The position numbers and the translations under genes were made by a program. From Bacillus sp. HSf4 (GTDB lineage: Bacteria > Bacillota > Bacilli > Bacillales > Bacillaceae): DNA of 64,000 nucleotides. The stretch is taken from contig NZ_CP120679.1 in the NCBI RefSeq assembly GCF_029537375.1, positions 804,001 through 868,000 on the forward strand, read 5' to 3'. Below the pieces are notes generated by a model. It did no database searches. It saw only the letters and a list, made by a program, of their open reading frames with translations, and was not told the origin of the DNA. Shown here one piece after another: positions 23,777 through 32,990 of the stretch (positions are counted from its first letter, which is position 1; each line of letters starts with the position of its first letter).

Positions 23777-24676
23777 TTATTTAGAAAATGAGAGCCGCGC
23801 CACGGCATCATGCATATGTATCGATTCTTCATTCCGGCATTCGATCTCAAACGCCGAAACCCACTCCATTTCATACAAGTCGGCCGCAGTCAGGCGGATG
23901 ACATCTTCTACAAACCTCGGATTCTCGTAGGCTTGTTCTGTCACTTTCTTTTCGTCAGGTCTTTTTAAGACGGGATGGAGCTTGGCGCTTGCATTCGTTT
24001 CCGCCGCGGCGAGGAGTGCTGTTTTAAAATCGTCCGGCATTTCCGCCTGTTCATGGATGTGCGCCGTGATACTGATGATCCCGCGCTGATTGTGGGCGCT
24101 GTACTCGCTGATTTCTTTAGAGCAAGGACAAAGGGTCGTCACTTTTGACGTGATTCCAACGGTTTGCGACCAGCCTTTGTTTTTTTCAAAGGAGACACTC
24201 ATCTGAACATCTGCGTGCATCAGTCCGGGCAATTCGGTGTCAGGACTGCGCCGCTCGAAATACCATGGAAACGAAACGGAAACGGCTGCGCTTTGCTGCT
24301 CCATGTTGTCCGCCAATTCCTTTGTGAAATCTTTCAGCGTGTGAAGGTCAACGGTCCAGCCTGTTTCATGGTAGCGCTGCAATTGCTCTGTCAGACGGCT
24401 CATATTGATGCCTTTGCGGCTCTTTTGCAGATGGGTCGTTAACGAAAAAGTGCCGATTGTCGTCTGCGTCCTCGGATTTAGAGCAGATTGAACCTGGATC
24501 GGATGTGAAACATTTGCGATGCCGACCGAGTCAATATCGAAAAAATAGTCGTTCGGCATATTTTGCAGATCCTTCATGTGTTCTTTATCAGTCGGCTTTA
24601 TTCCTTTTATCGGTTCAACCGATCCGAAGCGGCGGTGGCGCTCCGGTTTTGCGGGGAATTGAAGTTTTCTTTCCAT
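23777..24676 (-). CDS. folE2: Zinc-independent GTP cyclohydrolase I, FolE2 (YciA)
   Basis: 299 residues of the FolE2/COG1469 family. It converts GTP to dihydroneopterin triphosphate for folate, as FolE does, but works with other metals when zinc is scarce. The family Cys is in VTTLCPCSKEISEYSAHNQRG, and SFPWYFERRSPDTELPGL and KLHPVLKRPDEKKVTEQAYE are recognisable. In B. subtilis it is the Zur-regulated yciA. A weak Zur-like box lies 24 bases before the ATG. Divergent on the other side are two more Zur-box-linked units. Confidence 0.92.
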   Translation of the reverse strand: MERKLQFPAKPERHRRFGSVEPIKGIKPTDKEHMKDLQNMPNDYFFDIDSVGIANVSHPIQVQSALNPRTQTTIGTFSLTTHLQKSRKGINMSRLTEQLQRYHETGWTVDLHTLKDFTKELADNMEQQSAAVSVSFPWYFERRSPDTELPGLMHADVQMSVSFEKNKGWSQTVGITSKVTTLCPCSKEISEYSAHNQRGIISITAHIHEQAEMPDDFKTALLAAAETNASAKLHPVLKRPDEKKVTEQAYENPRFVEDVIRLTAADLYEMEWVSAFEIECRNEESIHMHDAVARLSFSK

Positions 24677-24699
24677 TGCTGAAACTCCTTTCTGAGCAT

Positions 24700-24720
24700 A
24701 AATCGAAATAATTCCTATTT
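24700..24720 (-). promoter_or_regulatory. Probable Zur box for folE2 (imperfect)
   Basis: AAATCGAAATAATTCC followed by TATTT keeps the 21-base Zur pattern (AAATCGTAAT, N, ATTACGATTT) at most positions of the left arm and the centre but is degenerate on the right. It lies just upstream of the folE2 ribosome site. Confidence 0.6.
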
Positions 24721-24777
24721 ATTTTGCAGGAATGATGTGATAAAATCAAGTGGTTCACGTTGTGAAACATATCTTTT

Positions 24778-24798
24778 AAATCGTAATGATTTCGTTTA
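24778..24798 (+). promoter_or_regulatory. Zur box for the flavoprotein-FeoB-like operon
   Basis: AAATCGTAATGATTTCGTTT is a good match to the B. subtilis Zur consensus (left arm perfect, right arm two changes). Its last base touches the AAGGAG ribosome site of the next gene, so bound Zur would also cover the start region. Confidence 0.8.
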
Positions 24799-24811
24799 AG
24801 GAGTGATTGTC

Positions 24812-25924
24812 ATGGAAAATAACGAAATCGTCATTGTCGGGGCAGGACCCGCTGGTATTGGAATGGGAATCCTTCTGAAAAAACTCGGTTTTGAATCGTT
24901 CGTGATTTTAGATAAAGGACGTGTAGGAGCATCATTTTGGCAATGGCCTGAAGAAATGAAGCTGATCACACCATCCTTCACAGGCCAAGGTTTCGGCGCT
25001 TTAGATCTGAATGCTGTAGCCCCGGGAACATCTCCCGCTTTTACATTTCAGCGAGAGCATTTGAGCGGGCAGGAGTATGGGGAATATTTGGCGCTTTTAG
25101 CCGAGCATTTCGAGCTGCCTCTGGCAGAAGGTACGGCTGTACATAAGCTGCATAAACATGACGACGGTTTTTCAATAGAAACGAATCACGGCATCATCAA
25201 GTCAAAGGCCGTCATCTGGGGAACCGGAGAATTCCAGTTTCCAAAGCTCCCTTTCACTGGAGCTGAGCTGGGGCTGCATAACAGCAAAGTGGCTGCATGG
25301 CGGCAATTGAAAAAAGGCCATTATTATGTGATCGGCGGCTATGAAAGCGCGATGGATGCGGCGGAGCAGCTGGCGTCATATGGAAGCGATGTAACGGTCG
25401 TCATGCCGAATGCCCTTCAGGAAAACGCTGAGGCCGATCCGAGCCGGTCGCTTTCGCCATACACCCGGGAACGTCTTGAACAGGCGTATGAAAAAGGAAA
25501 CGTCCAATTTTTAGAACATGTCAGTGTCAGAAAACTGACGACAAATGGAGCAGCCTATGATCTGCACTTGTCAGATGGAAGGAGAATCCGCTCTGAAACA
25601 CGGCCGATTGTGGCGACCGGCTTTCATTCGGGAGCAGAGCAGATCAGCCGTTTGTTTGCGTGGGGGGAAGACGGCAAGCCGCTTTTAACAAAAGAGGATA
25701 TGTCGACAAAAACGGAACATCTTTATTTGATCGGACCGAGTGTCAGGCATCAAAACGCCGTCTTTTGTTTTATTTATAAATTCCGACAAAGGTTTGCCGT
25801 TATTGCTGAGCACTTACTGAAAAAATGGGATTTTGCCCTTGATGAGGACGTGTTGGCCGAATACAGGAACAATCAAATGTTTCTCGATGATTTGAGCTGC
25901 TGTGAGGTAGAGTGTGAATGCTAA
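24812..25924 (+). CDS. FAD/NAD(P)-binding flavoprotein (CzcO/FMO-like) under Zur control
   Basis: 370 residues. Two dinucleotide folds are visible: VIVGAGPAGIGMGILLKKLG at the N-terminus for FAD and VIGGYESAMDAAEQLASYG in the middle for NADPH; IVATGFHSG is the ATG-type motif common to flavin monooxygenases. The end is Cys-rich (DLSCCEVECEC). ATG 24812 is chosen because AAGGAG is eight bases before it. It overlaps the FeoB-like gene by seven bases, so both are one operon behind a Zur box. It might modify or reduce a zinc ligand; the B. subtilis yciABC cluster has no such gene. Function is inferred from context only. Confidence 0.8.
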   Translation: MENNEIVIVGAGPAGIGMGILLKKLGFESFVILDKGRVGASFWQWPEEMKLITPSFTGQGFGALDLNAVAPGTSPAFTFQREHLSGQEYGEYLALLAEHFELPLAEGTAVHKLHKHDDGFSIETNHGIIKSKAVIWGTGEFQFPKLPFTGAELGLHNSKVAAWRQLKKGHYYVIGGYESAMDAAEQLASYGSDVTVVMPNALQENAEADPSRSLSPYTRERLEQAYEKGNVQFLEHVSVRKLTTNGAAYDLHLSDGRRIRSETRPIVATGFHSGAEQISRLFAWGEDGKPLLTKEDMSTKTEHLYLIGPSVRHQNAVFCFIYKFRQRFAVIAEHLLKKWDFALDEDVLAEYRNNQMFLDDLSCCEVECEC

Positions 25925-27588
25925 TCAAACCGAAGCAGCACAAGCGTCTATTATTGATTGGATTGGAGTCGGTCGGGAAAACGACATTATGTTCCGCGAT
26001 CACAGGTCAAGGGTATGGAGAGGAAACGAATGTAAGGGGGTCGACGATTTTTGCGGCAGAACGGGAGGGAAAGCGCCTTCCAGGCTGGACGGTTGTTGAT
26101 ATGCCGGGCATTCGCGAGGAAGACAACATCGCGAAAAAGACGGTCAAGAACGAAATTGAAACGGCCGATAAGGTGGTGGCCGTTTTGCGGGGGACACATT
26201 TTTCTGAAGAGCTTCGCCTGATCCTTGAGCTGATTCCGCCCGTTTGTCAACATGTCTGTTTTATCGTGACATTTCAAGATAAGATGACGGCGGACATGCG
26301 GCACAAGCTTTCTGAGCAAGTGAAAAAACATGATCTGCCTGTCTTTCTTATCGACTCGCGACGTCTGACTGAAGATAAAAAAGAGAAAATCTTCGCTTTT
26401 TTAAAAAAAGGCGCTGTCTTCCATCATGGGAAACGGAAGCAGATCGAACAGATCGAGCTTGGCCGTACTGCTGATCAAAAGCTGCTGTTTGACCGGCCGA
26501 TATGGGGTCCGATTCTTTCGGCTTCTGTGCTGGGGCTGTTGTTTATCTTGCCGGTGATGCTCGCTTACCATGTTTCCGAATGGATGCAGCCATACGCGGA
26601 TCAATGGGTCGTCGAACCGCTTCAACACATGATGCAGGGAAAGCCGTCATGGATTCGGGCGGTTTTGGCCGGGAATTACGGGCTTTTTTCCCTTGGCATC
26701 TATTCGTTCGTTTGGGCGTTTCCGGTCGTGCTGTTTATGTCTTTTGCAAATGCGCTGACAGATGATTCGGGTGTTAAGGATCGGATTGTTGATTCACTTG
26801 ATCCGTATATGAGAAAAATCGGACTGAATGGCCGGGATTTAGTGCCGTTTTTAACCGGGTTTGGCTGCAATGTCGTGGCTGTTCATCAGACCCGCTCATG
26901 CAGCATGTGTACGCGGAAGCAATGCGTCTCATTGATATCATTTGGATCGGCCTGCAGTTATCAAATCGGGGCGACGATTTCTATTTTTCATGCCGCCGGC
27001 AGGGAATGGCTGTTTATTCCGTATCTTGCGGCGCTGGTCATTGTCGGGGCCGTTCATAATCGGATTTGGTATCCGGCGGATGAGAAATGGTCTTCCTATT
27101 TTCAAAGCCGGAAAACTTATTTGCAGCGTCCATCGTGGAAAGGAACCGCATTTCGAGTGAAATCGGTGGTGAATCAATTTATTCTGCAGGCAATGCCGAT
27201 CTTTCTCATCATTTGCCTTGCCGCGTCGATGTTACATGAGCTTGGTGTGATTCACTTGTTAACACTGCTTGCATCACCTGTTTTACACGCGTTCGGCGCT
27301 CCTGGTGAAGCCGCATCTGGACTGGTTTTTTCAATCATCAGGAAAGACGGCATTCTCCTTTTTAATGAAGGAAACGGTGCTCTTTTGCAAGCTTTATCCG
27401 GAGGGACGCTTTTTTTATTGGTGTACCTGGCGTCCACTTTTTCTTCCTGCATGGTGACGGTGTGGACGATCGCGAAAGAATTGGGGATGAGAACGGCGGC
27501 CGGTCTCATCGGAAGGCAAATGATCACCTCTGCCGCGTCGGCCGCATTGTTTTGGGCTGTTTTAAAACTGGTGCCTTTGCATTTTTAA
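25918..27588 (+). CDS. FeoB-like GTPase metal transporter, probably for zinc
   Basis: 556 residues, shorter than normal FeoB. The N-terminal GTPase domain has G1 GLESVGKTTL and G3 DMPG; G4 is atypical (VTFQDK rather than NMxD). The membrane part keeps the FeoB gate blocks GRDLVPFLTGFGCNVVAVHQ and SLISFGSACSYQIGA, both altered from the iron versions (GCNVPA and SCSARLP), and then several helices. No FeoA or FeoC accompanies it. It follows the flavoprotein with a seven-base overlap behind a Zur box and is followed by zagA, which also has a Zur box. Zinc uptake during limitation is therefore the best guess; direct evidence is absent. Confidence 0.78.
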   Translation: MLIKPKQHKRLLLIGLESVGKTTLCSAITGQGYGEETNVRGSTIFAAEREGKRLPGWTVVDMPGIREEDNIAKKTVKNEIETADKVVAVLRGTHFSEELRLILELIPPVCQHVCFIVTFQDKMTADMRHKLSEQVKKHDLPVFLIDSRRLTEDKKEKIFAFLKKGAVFHHGKRKQIEQIELGRTADQKLLFDRPIWGPILSASVLGLLFILPVMLAYHVSEWMQPYADQWVVEPLQHMMQGKPSWIRAVLAGNYGLFSLGIYSFVWAFPVVLFMSFANALTDDSGVKDRIVDSLDPYMRKIGLNGRDLVPFLTGFGCNVVAVHQTRSCSMCTRKQCVSLISFGSACSYQIGATISIFHAAGREWLFIPYLAALVIVGAVHNRIWYPADEKWSSYFQSRKTYLQRPSWKGTAFRVKSVVNQFILQAMPIFLIICLAASMLHELGVIHLLTLLASPVLHAFGAPGEAASGLVFSIIRKDGILLFNEGNGALLQALSGGTLFLLVYLASTFSSCMVTVWTIAKELGMRTAAGLIGRQMITSAASAALFWAVLKLVPLHF

Positions 27589-27612
27589 CTGATTTGTGAT
27601 GAAATAAAATAC

Positions 27613-27633
27613 AAATCGTAATTATTACGATTT
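27613..27633 (+). promoter_or_regulatory. Perfect Zur box upstream of zagA
   Basis: A perfect 21-base palindrome: AAATCGTAAT, central T, ATTACGATTT. It equals the B. subtilis Zur consensus and lies 27 bases before the zagA ATG. Confidence 0.95.
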
Positions 27634-27660
27634 AACAAAGTGATAAAAAGGAGAATGAAA

Positions 27661-28869
27661 ATGAGTAAAAAAATTCCTGTAACAGTGTTGAGCGGCTATT
27701 TAGGGGCGGGCAAAACGACTTTGCTGAATTACATACTGCAAAACCGCCACGGGCTGAAAGTCGCCGTGATCGTCAATGACATGAGTGAAGTGAACATCGA
27801 CGCCGGACTCGTCAAACAGGGCGGCGGGCTTTCAAGGACGGATGAAAAACTGGTCGAAATGTCAAACGGCTGCATTTGCTGCACATTGAGGGAGGATTTG
27901 CTGATAGAGGTTGAAAAGCTCGCCCGGCAGGGGAACGTCGATTACATCGTGATCGAGTCAACAGGGATCAGCGAACCGGTTCCGGTTGCGCAAACCTTTT
28001 CCTACATTGATGAAGAGCTTGGCATCGATTTGACCCGTTTTTGCCGTCTGGATACGATGGTGACGGTTGTTGACGCGAATCGTTTTTGGCATGACTTTCA
28101 GTCCGGAGACAGCCTGCTCGATCGAAAAGAAGCCGTCGGGGAAGAGGATGAACGCGAGATTGCCGATCTGCTTATTGACCAAATCGAATTTTGCGATGTC
28201 CTGATTTTGAATAAATGCGACCTTGTTTCCCAAGAGGAGCTGGCTAAGCTTGAAAAAGTGCTGAGAACCTTGCAGCCGGCTGCGAAAATCATCCGCGCGG
28301 TAAAGGGTGAAGTAGATCCTGGAGAGATTTTGAATACAGGATTGTTCGACTTTGAAAAGGCAAGCAATTCGGCGGGCTGGCTGAGGGAGTTAAATCAGGG
28401 GCCGGAGCAGCATACGCCTGAAACTGAAGAATACGGGATATCGTCCTTTGTGTATGAAGCGCGCCGTCCTTTTCATACAGAGCGGTTCTATAATTGGATT
28501 CATACCCTTCCGGAAAACATTGTCAGGGCGAAAGGAATCGTCTGGTGTGCGACAAGGAACAGTCTTGCCTTATTGATGTCCCAGGCGGGTCCTTCCGCAA
28601 GTCTTGAGCCGATCTCATATTGGGTCGCAGCCTTGCCGAAGCATAAGCAGGAACAAATATTGCGGGATGAGCCTGAGGTTTTAGAGGAATGGGATCCCGA
28701 GTTCGGCGACCGCCATACAAGGCTCGTCTTTATCGGACTCAACCTTTCGCCTGACGAGATTTCAGCCGAAGCGGATCGATGCCTGCTCACAGATTCCGAA
28801 ATGGCGGATGATTGGTCGCTTCTGCCCGACCCGTTTGATTGGCAGATTGAAACTGCAGGGCAGGCATAA
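27661..28869 (+). CDS. zagA: Zinc metallochaperone GTPase ZagA (YciC), COG0523
   Basis: 402 residues (B. subtilis YciC 397). G3E-family GTPase with Walker A SGYLGAGKTTLLNYIL, the metal motif GCICCTL, ESTGISEP, and NKCD. The C-terminal CobW_C domain runs to the end. In B. subtilis ZagA passes zinc to FolE and is strongly induced by zinc lack through Zur. Here the gene is last in a zinc-limitation cluster that also holds folE2. The ATG is chosen for AAGGAG seven bases upstream; ATG 27655 and GTG 27640 are in frame but poorly placed. Confidence 0.94.
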   Translation: MSKKIPVTVLSGYLGAGKTTLLNYILQNRHGLKVAVIVNDMSEVNIDAGLVKQGGGLSRTDEKLVEMSNGCICCTLREDLLIEVEKLARQGNVDYIVIESTGISEPVPVAQTFSYIDEELGIDLTRFCRLDTMVTVVDANRFWHDFQSGDSLLDRKEAVGEEDEREIADLLIDQIEFCDVLILNKCDLVSQEELAKLEKVLRTLQPAAKIIRAVKGEVDPGEILNTGLFDFEKASNSAGWLRELNQGPEQHTPETEEYGISSFVYEARRPFHTERFYNWIHTLPENIVRAKGIVWCATRNSLALLMSQAGPSASLEPISYWVAALPKHKQEQILRDEPEVLEEWDPEFGDRHTRLVFIGLNLSPDEISAEADRCLLTDSEMADDWSLLPDPFDWQIETAGQA

Positions 28870-28896
28870 CAACAGCAAATCGTCTTTCAATAAGGC

Positions 28897-28930
28897 AAAA
28901 GAGGAGCCTTTTAAGCTCCCTTTTGTCTTT
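28897..28930 (+). terminator. Terminator after zagA
   Basis: AAAAGAGGAGC and GCTCCCTTTT arms (one mismatch), seven-base loop, then a T-rich run. Confidence 0.8.
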
Positions 28931-28958
28931 TTTTGTGTATGAGCAATTTCACATCGTG

Positions 28959-28987
28959 TTGACATATCAGGTAAGGAATACTAATAT
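28959..28987 (+). promoter_or_regulatory. SigA promoter of the bio operon
   Basis: TTGACA at 28959-28964 and TAATAT at 28982-28987 with a 17-base spacer. The BirA operator lies right after the expected start point. Confidence 0.9.
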
Positions 28988-28997
28988 TCTACTTGTA

Positions 28998-29028
28998 ATG
29001 TTAACTTAAAATTAATTTAAGTTAACAT
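28998..29028 (+). promoter_or_regulatory. BirA operator (perfect palindrome)
   Basis: Arms ATGTTAACTTAAA and TTTAAGTTAACAT enclose ATTAA, a perfect 13-5-13 inverted repeat. It matches the BirA box type (GTTAAC half-sites) and sits between the promoter and bioW, where BirA-biotinyl-AMP represses the operon. Confidence 0.93.
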
Positions 29029-29061
29029 ATTCGCGTCCGGTTTCAAAGGGGGGATGAAACA

Positions 29062-29832
29062 ATGCAGGGGGACAAATATTACAGCGTCAGAATGAGAGCA
29101 TCCAAAAACGGACCTCATGAACAGGGCGGAAAGCATATATCCGGGGGAGAGCGCCTGACATCCTTCAGCGGTTTGAAGGGAGCCGTCCACACCTTATTGG
29201 ATAAAGCCTTATCCCATTCAAGAGGGGAACCGGATTTTATGCAAATCCAGTTTGAATGTGTTGACGAACCGGTAAGCTTGATTCAGCCTTTGCCGGTTGA
29301 AACACATGAAGTTGATGCAGCAGAAAACGGCCGGGCCCTCGCGCGGGCGCTTCTTCAAAAAGCGGGCGTTCCAGCAAGCATGTTTGAAAAAGCGCTTCAG
29401 GACATCGCTCTGAGGGGAGCGGTCTTGTTTGACATCGATGCAGGGGAGCGAATCGATGGGAGGCATGAAAAAGGTGTCCGGGTTTCCCGGATCGACTGGC
29501 CTGAAGACGACTTTCAAAAGTGGGCCAGAGAGCGCGACATGCCGCTGAATCCGCGCTTGAAGGAGGCGCTCGCGATAGCGGCAAAAGTATGCGCACACCC
29601 GGATATCATCGCAGAATTATGCTGGTCTGATGATCCCGATTACATAACCGGCTATGTCGCTTCACGAAAACTGGGCTATCGGCGGATGACGAAAATGAAA
29701 GAATACGGAGACGAAAGCGGCTGCCGAATATTTTTTGTTCGCGGATTCATCAATGCAGAGAATTGTATCGATTACTTGGAAAACCAGCCGGTATTGATTC
29801 AGACGGGGGGAGAAAAATGGGGCAATCGTTAA
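29062..29832 (+). CDS. bioW: Pimeloyl-CoA synthetase BioW
   Basis: 256 residues (B. subtilis 259). Converts pimelate, CoA and ATP to pimeloyl-CoA, first step of biotin precursor supply. The family start [20 protein letters not shown] is followed by [11 protein letters not shown], and [20 protein letters not shown] is characteristic. AAAGGGGGG lies eight bases before the ATG. bioA overlaps its end by 16 bases. Its presence with bioI gives two possible routes to the pimeloyl moiety. Confidence 0.95.
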   Translation: MQGDKYYSVRMRASKNGPHEQGGKHISGGERLTSFSGLKGAVHTLLDKALSHSRGEPDFMQIQFECVDEPVSLIQPLPVETHEVDAAENGRALARALLQKAGVPASMFEKALQDIALRGAVLFDIDAGERIDGRHEKGVRVSRIDWPEDDFQKWARERDMPLNPRLKEALAIAAKVCAHPDIIAELCWSDDPDYITGYVASRKLGYRRMTKMKEYGDESGCRIFFVRGFINAENCIDYLENQPVLIQTGGEKWGNR

Positions 29833-31163
29833 TTGAAAAAAGCAAAAAACATCTTTGGCTGCCTTTTACACAAATGAAGGATTATGATCAAGATCCATTA
29901 ATCATTGAAAGCGGAGACGGAATTAAGCTAAAGGACATAAATGGCAAAGAATATTACGACGGCTTTTCTTCAGTGTGGCTCAATGTACACGGCCATCGCA
30001 AAAAGGAATTGGATGAGGCGATTAAAAAACAACTGAAAAAAATCGCTCACTCCACATTGCTGGGGATGACAAATGTTCCAGCGACAGAGCTTGCCGAAAT
30101 ATTAATCAAGATCACACCTGACAATCTGACCCGCGTTTTTTATTCCGACAGCGGAGCTGAAGCGATGGAGATCGCGCTGAAAATGGCCTTTCAGTATTGG
30201 AAGAATAAAGGGAAGCCCGAGAAGCAAAAATTCGTCACGATGCGAAACGGCTATCACGGCGATACGATCGGCGCCGTCAGCGTCGGTTCCATCGAGCTTT
30301 TCCACCATGTATACGGTCCGCTCATGTTTGACAGCTTCAAAGCAAGGGTTCCTTATGTATACCGGTCCACGAGCGGCGACCCGGACCAGTGCCGCGATGA
30401 ATGCCTGGAAGAACTGGAAAAGCTTTTGATGGAGCATCACGAAGAGATCGCCGCCCTTTCGATCGAGTCGATGGTTCAAGGCGCATCAGGCATGATTGTC
30501 ATGCCAGAAGGATATTTAGCGGGCGTTCGAGCGCTTTGCACGAAATACGATGTGTTCATGATCGTTGATGAAGTGGCGACAGGGTTTGGGCGGACCGGAA
30601 AAATGTTTGCTTGTGAACACGAAGCTGTGCAGCCTGACCTAATGGCGGCGGGAAAAGGAATTACCGGAGGCTATTTGCCGATTGCCGTCACATTTGCCAC
30701 AGAAGAGATTTACGACGCATTCTATGACGATTATGAAAATCTGAAAACGTTTTTCCACGGCCACTCCTATACAGGGAATCAGCTTGGGTGTGCGGTTGCG
30801 ATCGAAAACCTGCGTCTGTTTGAAACTGAAAGAATCGTAGAACAGGTCGCCGCCAAATCGAAAGTCGTGCATGCTCTTCTTCAAGACCTGAAATCCCTTC
30901 CTCATGTCGGAGACATCCGGCAGCTCGGATTGATGTGCGGAATAGAGCTTGTCCAGTCAAAGGAAACGAAACAAGCTTATCCGCCTGAACAGCGCGTTGG
31001 ATACCAAGTCTCTTTAAAAATGCGGGAGCTTGGCATGCTGACGAGACCGCTCGGGGATGTTGTCGCATTTCTGCCGCCGCTCGCCAGCACAACGGATGAG
31101 CTTGCAGCAATGGTTGCCATTATGAAGGAAGCGATTCATGAGGTGACAAGCCGTGTCGTTTGA
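29817..31163 (+). CDS. bioA: Adenosylmethionine/lysine-8-amino-7-oxononanoate transaminase BioA (BioK type)
   Basis: 448 residues, identical in length to B. subtilis BioK/BioA, a PLP enzyme making 7,8-diaminononanoate; the Bacillus form takes the amino group from lysine. Seen are [52 protein letters not shown] (PLP-pocket Asp) and the Lys in [13 protein letters not shown]. Start ATG 29817 is preferred, preceded by a GGGGGGAG site and overlapping bioW. It overlaps bioF by 11 bases. Confidence 0.95.
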   Translation: MGQSLIEKSKKHLWLPFTQMKDYDQDPLIIESGDGIKLKDINGKEYYDGFSSVWLNVHGHRKKELDEAIKKQLKKIAHSTLLGMTNVPATELAEILIKITPDNLTRVFYSDSGAEAMEIALKMAFQYWKNKGKPEKQKFVTMRNGYHGDTIGAVSVGSIELFHHVYGPLMFDSFKARVPYVYRSTSGDPDQCRDECLEELEKLLMEHHEEIAALSIESMVQGASGMIVMPEGYLAGVRALCTKYDVFMIVDEVATGFGRTGKMFACEHEAVQPDLMAAGKGITGGYLPIAVTFATEEIYDAFYDDYENLKTFFHGHSYTGNQLGCAVAIENLRLFETERIVEQVAAKSKVVHALLQDLKSLPHVGDIRQLGLMCGIELVQSKETKQAYPPEQRVGYQVSLKMRELGMLTRPLGDVVAFLPPLASTTDELAAMVAIMKEAIHEVTSRVV

Positions 31164-32289
31164 CGACTGGCTGTACGAACGCCTTGAGAAAACGAAAGCG
31201 GCCGGTCTTTACCGAAGATTGCGGACGCCTGATGCCGACAAGGTCTGGGCTTCAAATGATTATTTGCGACTGGGCGATGATCACCGTTTGATCGCGGCGG
31301 CCAAAATGGCGCTGGATCAAGCCGGGGCAGGCAGCAGCGGTTCACGGCTGACGACAGGCAATACCTGCTGGCATGAAAGGCTTGAGCGGAAGATCGCGGA
31401 TTTTAAGGAGACGGAAGCGGCTCTTTTGTTTTCAAGCGGGTATTTAGCCAATATCGGTGTGCTGTCTTCGCTGCCTGAAAAAGGGGATATCATCTTCAGC
31501 GATCAATTGAATCATGCCAGTATTATTGACGGATGCCGCCTTTCAAAAGCCGACACCGTCATTTACCGCCATATGGATATGAATGATCTTGAAGATAAGC
31601 TTTCTGCAACATTTGGCGGTAAGCGGCGCTTTATTGTCACAGACGGCGTTTTTAGCATGGATGGAACGATCGCGCCGCTTGATCAGATTATCCCGCTTGC
31701 CAAACGCTACCAGGCCTTCGTCATTGTTGATGATGCGCACGCAACAGGCATTTTGGGTGCGAACGGCAGGGGAACAAGCGAATACTTCGGCGTCCGTCCT
31801 GATGTTGTGATCGGCACCTTAAGCAAAGCTGTCGGCATAGAAGGCGGCTTTGCCGCAGGTTCGCACGCGTTGATCGATTTTTTGCGGAATCATGCCAGAA
31901 CATTTATCTTCCAGACGGCCATACCACCGGCGAGCTGTGCCGCTGCGTGCGAGGCCTTTGCGATCATCGAAGAAAGCCAAGAACAACGCCTGTCATTACA
32001 GTCATCGGTCAAAGCCGTTAAGGAAGGTCTTGAGAAAATCGGCTTTACCGTCAAGGGGGGAGAGACACCGATCATCCCTGTGATCATCGGGGACACGCAG
32101 CAAGCCGTGCGATTTGCACAAGGTCTTCAGAAAAAGGGCATTTATGCACCGGCCATCCGTCCGCCGACGGTACGGGAAGGAGAAAGCCGGATCAGGCTGA
32201 CCGTCTCCGCCGGCATCAGCTTAAAAGAAATCGACGATCTGTTAGTTGCGTTTAATCTAATCGGAAGAGAGTTGAACATGGTGAAATGA
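31153..32289 (+). CDS. bioF: 8-Amino-7-oxononanoate synthase BioF
   Basis: 378 residues (alpha-oxoamine synthase family; B. subtilis 389). Joins pimeloyl thioester and alanine with PLP. Diagnostic blocks: [70 protein letters not shown] and [12 protein letters not shown] with the PLP Lys. Start GTG 31153, with AGGTGA seven bases upstream inside the bioA end. The bioD ATG overlaps its stop (ATGA). Confidence 0.95.
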   Translation: MSFDDWLYERLEKTKAAGLYRRLRTPDADKVWASNDYLRLGDDHRLIAAAKMALDQAGAGSSGSRLTTGNTCWHERLERKIADFKETEAALLFSSGYLANIGVLSSLPEKGDIIFSDQLNHASIIDGCRLSKADTVIYRHMDMNDLEDKLSATFGGKRRFIVTDGVFSMDGTIAPLDQIIPLAKRYQAFVIVDDAHATGILGANGRGTSEYFGVRPDVVIGTLSKAVGIEGGFAAGSHALIDFLRNHARTFIFQTAIPPASCAAACEAFAIIEESQEQRLSLQSSVKAVKEGLEKIGFTVKGGETPIIPVIIGDTQQAVRFAQGLQKKGIYAPAIRPPTVREGESRIRLTVSAGISLKEIDDLLVAFNLIGRELNMVK

Positions 32290-32975
32290 AAGGTTTTTTT
32301 GTAACAGGAACGGATACGGAAATCGGGAAAACCGTCATCTCCTGCGGCCTTGCCGCTGTATTAAAAGAACAAAACATCGATGTCGGCGTGTTTAAGCCTT
32401 TTTTAAGCGGAATTTCGCGCACACACCCGGATAGCGATACATCGCTGTTGAAGAAAATGTCGCAAACCGCTCTTTCTCATGAGGACATTTCTCCTTTTGC
32501 ATATCAAGAACCGCTAGCTCCATATGTTGCGTCAAAGCTTGAAGGAAAGACGGCCGGGATGGAGGAGGTCATGAACCATTGGAAAAAGATCAAGGATCGG
32601 CATGACTGCTTCATTGTCGAGGGAGCAGGCGGAATCGCGGTGCCGCTTGGAAAGGATTATTTGGTCAGCCATTTGATAAAGGCTTTGCAGCTGCCGGCTG
32701 TCATTGTCGCAAGGCCTGACCTCGGAACGATTAATCACACGTATTTGACCGTACAATACGCCAAAAGCATCGGCATTCGTTTGATCGGCATCGTGATCAA
32801 TGGCATCAGCGTGCGGCCGGGCCGTGATGAACAAACCAACCCGGAGATGATTGAAACATTATGTGAAGTGCCGGTGTTAGGCGTGACACCGAAGCTTGAA
32901 CATCTAACAGCGGAAAACATGCAAAACATGATAAAGGACCATGTCGATGTTTCCTATATCATGAATCAAATGTAA
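32286..32975 (+). CDS. bioD: Dethiobiotin synthetase BioD
   Basis: 229 residues. ATP-dependent closing of the ureido ring from 7,8-diaminononanoate and CO2. P-loop in FFVTGTDTEIGKTVISCGLA, then VFKPFLSG, and the second ATP block VEGAGGIAVPLG. Overlaps bioF by four bases and ends directly before the bioB leader, so translation is coupled. Length agrees with the family (231). Confidence 0.95.
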   Translation: MKGFFVTGTDTEIGKTVISCGLAAVLKEQNIDVGVFKPFLSGISRTHPDSDTSLLKKMSQTALSHEDISPFAYQEPLAPYVASKLEGKTAGMEEVMNHWKKIKDRHDCFIVEGAGGIAVPLGKDYLVSHLIKALQLPAVIVARPDLGTINHTYLTVQYAKSIGIRLIGIVINGISVRPGRDEQTNPEMIETLCEVPVLGVTPKLEHLTAENMQNMIKDHVDVSYIMNQM

Positions 32976-32990
32976 ATGGGGGCAAAAAAG

